From NCBI GenBank assembly GCA_030825825.1, contig JAPJPE010000018.1:4559-15787 (forward strand): DNA of 11,229 nucleotides. The letters run 5' to 3'. This stretch comes from Streptococcus sp. GTDB lineage: Bacteria; Bacillota; Bacilli; Lactobacillales; Streptococcaceae. A program made the position numbers and the translations under genes. Under the pieces are notes generated by a model, which saw nothing but the letters and a program-made list of their open reading frames with translations, was not told where the DNA came from and searched no databases. Positions 7,053-11,229 of the stretch are shown piece by piece (the first letter of the stretch is position 1; each line of letters begins with the position of its first letter).

Positions 7053-7086
7053 CTGACTATCCTCCACTTCATTTTACCAGCTTATT

Positions 7087-7115
7087 AAAAAAAGCAACGC
7101 TTATGCGCTACTTTT
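7087..7115 (-). terminator. Intrinsic terminator of the dnaB-dnaI-oxidoreductase-der unit
   Basis: In the minus direction AGTAGCGC (7112-7105), loop ATAA and GCGTTGCT (7100-7093) form an 8-bp stem with two G-U pairs, followed by TTTTTTTAATAAG. The flanking A-run before the stem can extend the pairing. It lies about 80 bases after the der stop. The opposite strand has only a four-T tail, so it mainly serves der. Confidence 0.8.
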
Positions 7116-7196
7116 AGTTATTTTCATAGTTGGAAGAATGAGCGTTTTATCATTTGAAATATCCTTCTCCACTTTGATCCATTTGTCTCTTATTCC

Positions 7197-8507
7197 CTAC
7201 TTCCGTTTTCGAGCAATCAAATGGATTGGAGTTCCTTCAAAAACAAAGGCCTTGCGAATTTGGTTCTCCAAGAAACGGAGGTATGAGAAGTGCATCAGTT
7301 CTTCTTCGTTAACAAAGACCACAAAAGTTGGCGGCTTGGTTGCCACTTGTGTCGCATAGAAGATCTTGAGGCGTTTCCCTTTGTCGGTCGGCGTTGGATT
7401 AATGGCAATGGCATCCATAATCACATCGTTCAAGACAGCTGAAGGAATCCGTGTATTTTGACTCTCACTGATCTGTTTGATCATCTCTGGCAACTTGTGC
7501 AAGCGTTGTTTGGTTAAGGCAGAGACAAAAACAATCGGCGCATAAGAAAGGTATTGGAATTGATCGCGAATGTCATCTTCCCACTGCTTCATGGTATGGT
7601 TGTCTTTTTCAATAGTATCCCATTTATTGACAACAATGATCATCCCTTTTCCAGCTTCATGAGCAAAGCCAGCGATCCGCTTGTCATACTCCCGAATCCC
7701 TTCTTCGGCATTGATAACCATCAAAACCACATCTGAGCGGTCGATGGCACGCATGGCACGCATGACAGAATATTTCTCAGTGTTTTCATAGATTTTACCA
7801 GATTTGCGCATACCAGCTGTATCGATCATGGTAAATTCTTGGCCATCTGCATCGGTAAAATGGGTATCGATAGCATCCCGTGTGGTTCCAGCAACAGGGC
7901 TTGCGATGACCCGGTCTTCTCCAAGGATCGCATTGATCAAGCTTGATTTCCCAACATTTGGACGACCAATCAAGCTAAATTTGATGATATCTGGATTTTC
8001 TTCTTCTGTGTCATTCGGAAGATTTTCGATGATGGCATCGAGAACATCCCCAGTTCCGATCCCGTGGACAGAGGATACCGGTAGTGGCTCGCCCAGTCCT
8101 AAGGCATAAAAGTCATAGATATCATTGCGCATCTCTGGGTTATCCACCTTGTTGACTGCAAGAATAACCGGTTTATGGGTCTTATACAAGATACGTGTGA
8201 CATATTCATCCGCATCCGTGATCCCTTCTTTTCCAGAAACAACAAAGACGATCACATCTGCTTCGTCCATGGCAATTTCTGCCTGATGCTTGATTTGCTC
8301 CATAAATGGGGCATCTACGTCATCAATTCCCCCCGTATCGATGATACTAAATTTTCGATTCAACCACTCAGCTGTTGCATAAATGCGGTCACGAGTGACT
8401 CCTTCTACATCCTCAACGATGGAAATCCGCTCACCGGCAATCCGGTTAAAGAGTGTAGATTTTCCGACATTGGGACGGCCTACAATCGCAATAGTTGGTA
8501 GGGCCAT
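7197..8507 (-). CDS. der: Ribosome-associated GTPase Der (EngA)
   Basis: Der is an essential GTPase with two tandem G domains that assists maturation of the 50S ribosomal subunit in the cytoplasm. At 436 residues it has normal length. G domain 1: P-loop GRPNVGKST (10-18), DTGG (57-60), NKVD (119-122). G domain 2: GRPNVGKSS (181-189), DTAG (229-232), NKWD (294-297). Residues about 355-436 form the KH-like RNA-binding domain and end in the basic tail IARKRK. All nucleotide-binding motifs are intact. The acidic linker TEEENPD lies at about 167-173. ATG at 8507 has AGAGGA four bases upstream. It follows the oxidoreductase gene by 57 bases without an evident promoter and is followed by a good terminator, so it is the last gene of the replication-linked unit. 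After its TAG stop the same frame stays open for 31 more codons, which I regard as chance. Confidence 0.98.
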   Translation of the reverse strand: MALPTIAIVGRPNVGKSTLFNRIAGERISIVEDVEGVTRDRIYATAEWLNRKFSIIDTGGIDDVDAPFMEQIKHQAEIAMDEADVIVFVVSGKEGITDADEYVTRILYKTHKPVILAVNKVDNPEMRNDIYDFYALGLGEPLPVSSVHGIGTGDVLDAIIENLPNDTEEENPDIIKFSLIGRPNVGKSSLINAILGEDRVIASPVAGTTRDAIDTHFTDADGQEFTMIDTAGMRKSGKIYENTEKYSVMRAMRAIDRSDVVLMVINAEEGIREYDKRIAGFAHEAGKGMIIVVNKWDTIEKDNHTMKQWEDDIRDQFQYLSYAPIVFVSALTKQRLHKLPEMIKQISESQNTRIPSAVLNDVIMDAIAINPTPTDKGKRLKIFYATQVATKPPTFVVFVNEEELMHFSYLRFLENQIRKAFVFEGTPIHLIARKRK

Positions 8508-8564
8508 GATTTCCTCTTTTCTAATGAAAGGCGAGACCTCGGTTCAAGAACGCCTCTCTTCATT

Positions 8565-9278
8565 TCATAATAGTTTGTGTTTTTCTAGTAGTTTTTTGGT
8601 CTCTTCTTGTTCAGGTTGACCAAATTGAGCTGCAAGGCGCTCGCTCCAGCTGTCGGTTGCACGCGCTCCAGCATAATCTGCCTGAACCTTGTCATAGGCA
8701 GTCACAACTGATAGGTCTTGTTCTTGGTATTCTTCTTCAAAAGCAACCTGCTCCAATGGCAAACGTGGTTTCACCGCATGTTGCTGGTTGGGTACTCCGA
8801 GGGCAATCCCAAAAACCGGATAGGTATAGTCTGGCAGACGGAAGAGTTCTGCGACTTCTTCTGAACAGTAGCGCAACATGCCGATAATCACTCCACCATA
8901 GCCGAGACTTTCAGCTGCCAATAGTGTATTTTGAGCTGCTAGAGCCGCATCCACTGAGGTGATCAGTAAGTTGTCCACCCCTTCAGGATGGAAATCCTGC
9001 TCATGAAGTTTGACAGCTTTTCCAGCACGGTTTAAATCCCCAACAAAGAGGAGAAAGACGGCTGATTGGCGAATCGCTTCTTGAGGAAGCAAGTCATAGA
9101 GAGCTTCTTTCTTTTCCTTGCTCTTCACCACAATCACAGAATAAGATTGAAAGTTTTTCCAACTTGATGCCATCTGCCCAGCTGATAAAATTTCCTTGAG
9201 GTCAGCTTCTTTGATAGCTTCTTCCTTAAACCGGCGAACAGAAAAATGAGCATTCATTAAACGGATGGTTTCATTCAT
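8565..9278 (-). CDS. NfrA/NfsA-type FMN-dependent NAD(P)H oxidoreductase (nitroreductase family)
   Basis: This is a flavoprotein expected to bind FMN as a homodimer and to reduce nitro compounds, quinones or free flavin with NADPH; the physiological substrate is not readable from sequence. At 237 residues it has the size of the NfsA/Frp/NfrA branch. Supporting features are the amino-terminal FMN-phosphate motif HFSVRRF (11-17), GQMASSWKNFQSYSVIVV (34-51), the helix AALAAQNTLLAAESLGYGG (111-129), and KPRLP (170-174), which is characteristic of this branch. A WSERLAAQF stretch near 211-219 also matches the Bacillus NfrA pattern as I recall it. Its ATG overlaps the dnaI stop (ATGA), so translation is coupled, with GGAG ten bases upstream. 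Its job beside replication loaders is unclear; the link may be only operon economy. No membrane segment or signal peptide is seen. Confidence 0.92.
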   Translation of the reverse strand: MNETIRLMNAHFSVRRFKEEAIKEADLKEILSAGQMASSWKNFQSYSVIVVKSKEKKEALYDLLPQEAIRQSAVFLLFVGDLNRAGKAVKLHEQDFHPEGVDNLLITSVDAALAAQNTLLAAESLGYGGVIIGMLRYCSEEVAELFRLPDYTYPVFGIALGVPNQQHAVKPRLPLEQVAFEEEYQEQDLSVVTAYDKVQADYAGARATDSWSERLAAQFGQPEQEETKKLLEKHKLL

Positions 9279-10174
9279 CGGCGATTGACTCCTTCCAAAT
9301 GGATTTCCTTAGCTAAAAATTTCACGCGCTCCATGACACGTTTGGCCTGCCAGGTTTCATCACCATTGCGCGACGTTGCAAAATGCCGTTCCAACTCTTC
9401 AAAATTAAAGTTAGAGGTAAAGAAGGTCGGAAGATTTTCCTGCATCCGGTGCTGTAGAATCACTTGTAAGATTTCGTCTCGCACCCAGGCTGACATCTGT
9501 TCCGCACCGATGTCATCGAGAATTAAAATTTCGGCTTTTTTCACCTGATCTACGGTTTCTTTGACCAAGCCCGAACTGATAGCATTTTTGACATCGATAG
9601 CAAAACTTGGGAAATGTAGTAGAGTGGTAGAGGCCTGGCGTTTTTCGGATAAATCATGAGCCAGGGCTGCCATCATGTAACTCTTTCCTACTCCAAAATC
9701 ACCATAGAGGTAAATTCCCTTTTGATACTCGGGATAGTTAGCTACAAAATTAGCTAATTCCTCAAAGGCCACAAATCGTCCCTTATCATCGAGCTCTACC
9801 TTGGCTAGACTCGCTTCTTTCAAAGTTGAAGGGAGATTGATCAAGTTGAGACGTTGGTTGATTGCAGCACGTTTTTGAGCTTCGATTAACTCTGGTGTCT
9901 CCTCATAAGTGACATCCGCATATCCTTCATTCATGATGAGGATGGGCTTATAACCTTTGGCAATGTAATCCGGATCTCCCAATAAGAAACGGTTGCGCTC
10001 ACTGATGTATTGATTAAATTTTGAAATACTACGACGAATTTCTTGCTCAGACAAAGACTGGTCTTTGATAAAGGCAGCGACTTCTTGGTCTGCCAAGATC
10101 TGTGCGACCAAATCCTCATAGTTAAATTGACGCGCACGATTCATGTGAGACAGGGTTTGACCTACACTTTCCAT
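9275..10174 (-). CDS. dnaI: Primosomal protein DnaI, replicative helicase loader
   Basis: DnaI is an AAA+ ATPase that loads the replicative helicase (DnaC in Gram-positive naming) onto DNA during initiation and restart, together with DnaB and DnaD. At 299 residues it has the expected length. The amino-terminal helicase-interacting domain covers about 1-135. The AAA+ domain has Walker A GDFGVGKS (158-165), Walker B ILILDD (216-221) with the conserved DDIGAE, sensor I TSN (253-255) and a C-terminal arginine-containing helix AKRVMERVKFLA (277-288). Unlike Bacillus subtilis DnaI, which binds zinc through Cys residues near 67-76 and a His, this protein contains no cysteine at all, so that zinc site is absent. 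ATG at 10174 directly follows the dnaB stop, and a near-perfect Shine-Dalgarno sits inside the dnaB coding end. Its own stop overlaps the next start. Confidence 0.97.
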   Translation of the reverse strand: MESVGQTLSHMNRARQFNYEDLVAQILADQEVAAFIKDQSLSEQEIRRSISKFNQYISERNRFLLGDPDYIAKGYKPILIMNEGYADVTYEETPELIEAQKRAAINQRLNLINLPSTLKEASLAKVELDDKGRFVAFEELANFVANYPEYQKGIYLYGDFGVGKSYMMAALAHDLSEKRQASTTLLHFPSFAIDVKNAISSGLVKETVDQVKKAEILILDDIGAEQMSAWVRDEILQVILQHRMQENLPTFFTSNFNFEELERHFATSRNGDETWQAKRVMERVKFLAKEIHLEGVNRR

Positions 10175-11229
10175 CTACTCACCTCCTTGATTCAGTTTTT
10201 CTAACAGGCGTTGTTTCTCTTTAGCGAGATCCACCTTTTCTTCTTGACTGGTTTGATTTTGATAATGTGGTTGACTCCACTTGGGAACATTGTTTTGCTT
10301 GCCCTTGGCTGTTGTAGGACTCGTCCCCTTGTTTCCTTGAACCTTAGCCTGTTTCTGGCGTTCTCGAACTTTTAAAATCGCCAGTTCCGCACTGTTGACT
10401 CCTTGATAAGAAAAATCATTTCCTACCTTCAAAGCATACTTTTCATTCAGATTAGCAGACTGGGTCTTGTTAAAGGTCAACAATAAAATAATATTGATCA
10501 CCTCATCTAGTAAGCCTAGATCAGCTAACTTAGATAGAGTCTTGCGTTCGCTCTGCGTAATGGTCGCATTGCGAACCTTTTTAATCTCCGCTAAAAATTG
10601 TAAGCTGGATTTTGCCTTAGCTTCTCTCAGAATAGTTTCTTCCTGACGGCTATAAGACACGCGGGGTTGCTCTTGGCTAGCCTGAGCCAATTTTTGCTTC
10701 ATTCTCTTCGGAGAAATGGTCCGTTCTACAGCTGTTTCTTTTGCTAGGAGATAGGTTTCATACCAGGTCCATTGCTGCTCTTCTGCGATGGCAAAGAGGG
10801 CCAGAGTCGCTACTCCTTCATCCGCAAAACGAAGTCCATCACGCCCCATCATCCGTTTAAACATCTCCATATCAAACTGCCGTTTCTTACTTGGAAGAAC
10901 GGTCGTCTCCCCCGCATCTAGTCCAAAGACTTGCGAGAAGGAAACTTGCCGCCTAGTCCCTAAAGAGCGTGCTGGAAGCAGATCCTCCACTGCCTTTTCC
11001 CCAATCTTTTTTTCCAGTAAGCGTTTAAAAACAGCATTTGAAAAAAATTGTTCTGCCTCAAGAGGGGCATGTAATTGAATGGTGATCCCAACTTCTTCCT
11101 CATAGAGATCGATCAAACCCATGGCAATTAAACGATCAAAGGCAAGTAGCAACTGTGGAAATCCTATATTCAAATGATTGAGGATTTGCGCCAGTAAATA
11201 TTGTTTTTCACCCTGATCATAAGAGGCGA
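10175..11229 (-). CDS. dnaB: Replication initiation and membrane attachment protein DnaB (5' truncated by window)
   Basis: Gram-positive DnaB is a DnaD/DnaB-family primosome protein needed with DnaD and DnaI to load the replicative helicase at the origin and at restart sites; in Bacillus it also links the origin to the membrane. The visible 350 residues are open to the window edge. A TTG at 11173 could be mistaken for a start, but the frame continues upstream with SYDQGEKQYLLAQILNHL and no binding site precedes it. From the usual length of about 390 residues I infer roughly 40 are missing. The amino-terminal winged-helix-like part ends near residue 110 of the visible chain. The DnaB/DnaD-type C-terminal domain includes LDEVINIILLLTFN and YALKVGNDFSYQGVNSAE. 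The last about 65 residues are a Lys/Gln-rich linker and a charged helix ending LEKLNQGGE. The final codons form the dnaI binding site. Confidence 0.93.
   Translation of the reverse strand, partial: ASYDQGEKQYLLAQILNHLNIGFPQLLLAFDRLIAMGLIDLYEEEVGITIQLHAPLEAEQFFSNAVFKRLLEKKIGEKAVEDLLPARSLGTRRQVSFSQVFGLDAGETTVLPSKKRQFDMEMFKRMMGRDGLRFADEGVATLALFAIAEEQQWTWYETYLLAKETAVERTISPKRMKQKLAQASQEQPRVSYSRQEETILREAKAKSSLQFLAEIKKVRNATITQSERKTLSKLADLGLLDEVINIILLLTFNKTQSANLNEKYALKVGNDFSYQGVNSAELAILKVRERQKQAKVQGNKGTSPTTAKGKQNNVPKWSQPHYQNQTSQEEKVDLAKEKQRLLEKLNQGGE
10181..10188 (-). promoter_or_regulatory. Near-perfect dnaI ribosome binding site embedded in dnaB
   Basis: The minus strand reads AAGGAGGT (continuing GAG), a long match to the anti-Shine-Dalgarno of 16S rRNA, seven bases (counting from AAGGAGG) before the dnaI ATG. 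The same bases encode Gln-Gly-Gly-Glu at the end of DnaB, and the dnaB TAG abuts the ATG. Confidence 0.9.

Larger units (their letters stand above)
6664..7086 (-). other. Gene-poor gap between der terminator and Snf2 promoter
   Basis: About 420 bases carry no confident gene on either strand. The minus strand is T-rich and holds two short open frames described separately, plus small inverted repeats: CTCATGA/TCATGAG (6970-6976 and 6980-6986, loop TGT) and CGGGA/TCCCG (6807-6811 and 6821-6825). I find no tRNA or rRNA, no BOX or RUP repeat that I recognise, no insertion-sequence end and no convincing riboswitch. The stretch 6667-6798 contains no open frame or hairpin I would defend. Confidence 0.6.

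Noticed and set aside
7101..7196. The der reading frame stays open for 31 codons past its TAG stop, ending inside the terminator hairpin.
   Set aside because: der already ends at its normal length and in a typical basic tail. A run of this length is not unusual by chance, and no readthrough signal is evident.
8526..8558. Inverted repeat GAAAGGCG / CGCCTCTC between the oxidoreductase and der, considered as a terminator.
   Set aside because: The 17-base loop is large and the sequence after the stem on the minus strand is ATTAGAAAAG with no U-tract. It may be a minor RNA structure, but termination is not supported.
11171..11173. TTG at 11173 as the start of dnaB.
   Set aside because: The frame continues open to the window edge with DnaB-like sequence, and no ribosome binding site precedes the TTG. 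The gene is truncated by the window.

Overview
All genes in this window lie on the minus strand, so biological order runs from high to low coordinates. AT-rich DNA, classical Shine-Dalgarno sites and recognisable proteins (DnaB/DnaI primosome loaders, Der, MurC, an MltG amino terminus carrying the streptococcal SFKEQILRDLE stretch) point to a Streptococcus chromosome, probably a mitis/sanguinis/parasanguinis-type oral species. The species call is inference from protein resemblance. Nothing looks mobile, phage-derived, CRISPR-related or defence-related.

Right part (11229 to 7197): dnaB (5' end cut off by the window), dnaI, an NfrA/NfsA-type flavin oxidoreductase and the ribosome-assembly GTPase der. 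dnaB stops directly against the dnaI start (TAG|ATG), with the dnaI ribosome binding site encoded in the last dnaB codons. dnaI and the oxidoreductase overlap by ATGA. der follows after 57 bases. A hairpin with a U-tract at 7115-7087 probably ends this unit.

Middle (7086 to 6664): about 420 bases without a confident gene. It holds a 19-codon open frame with a good ribosome binding site, then a 63-codon hydrophobic open frame without one, together resembling a decayed small membrane-protein gene.

Left part (6663 to 1): a SWIM-domain Snf2 helicase-like ATPase with its own extended -10 promoter; then, from a second promoter just after its stop, an uncharacterised basic proline-rich protein (216 aa) and murC; a 12-bp perfect hairpin after murC; two small GNAT acetyltransferases; and finally the amino-terminal third or less of mltG from its own promoter. 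MurC makes a peptidoglycan precursor and MltG trims nascent glycan strands, so this end is cell-wall themed.

Most of the window is ordinary core chromosome. The sequence gives good evidence for start-site corrections (mltG TTG at 370, the 216-aa protein ATG at 3477, snf2 ATG at 6631) because promoters and ribosome binding sites exclude the longer readings. No convincing new system is present; the best leads are the uncharacterised murC partner and the 6.66-7.09 kb gap.
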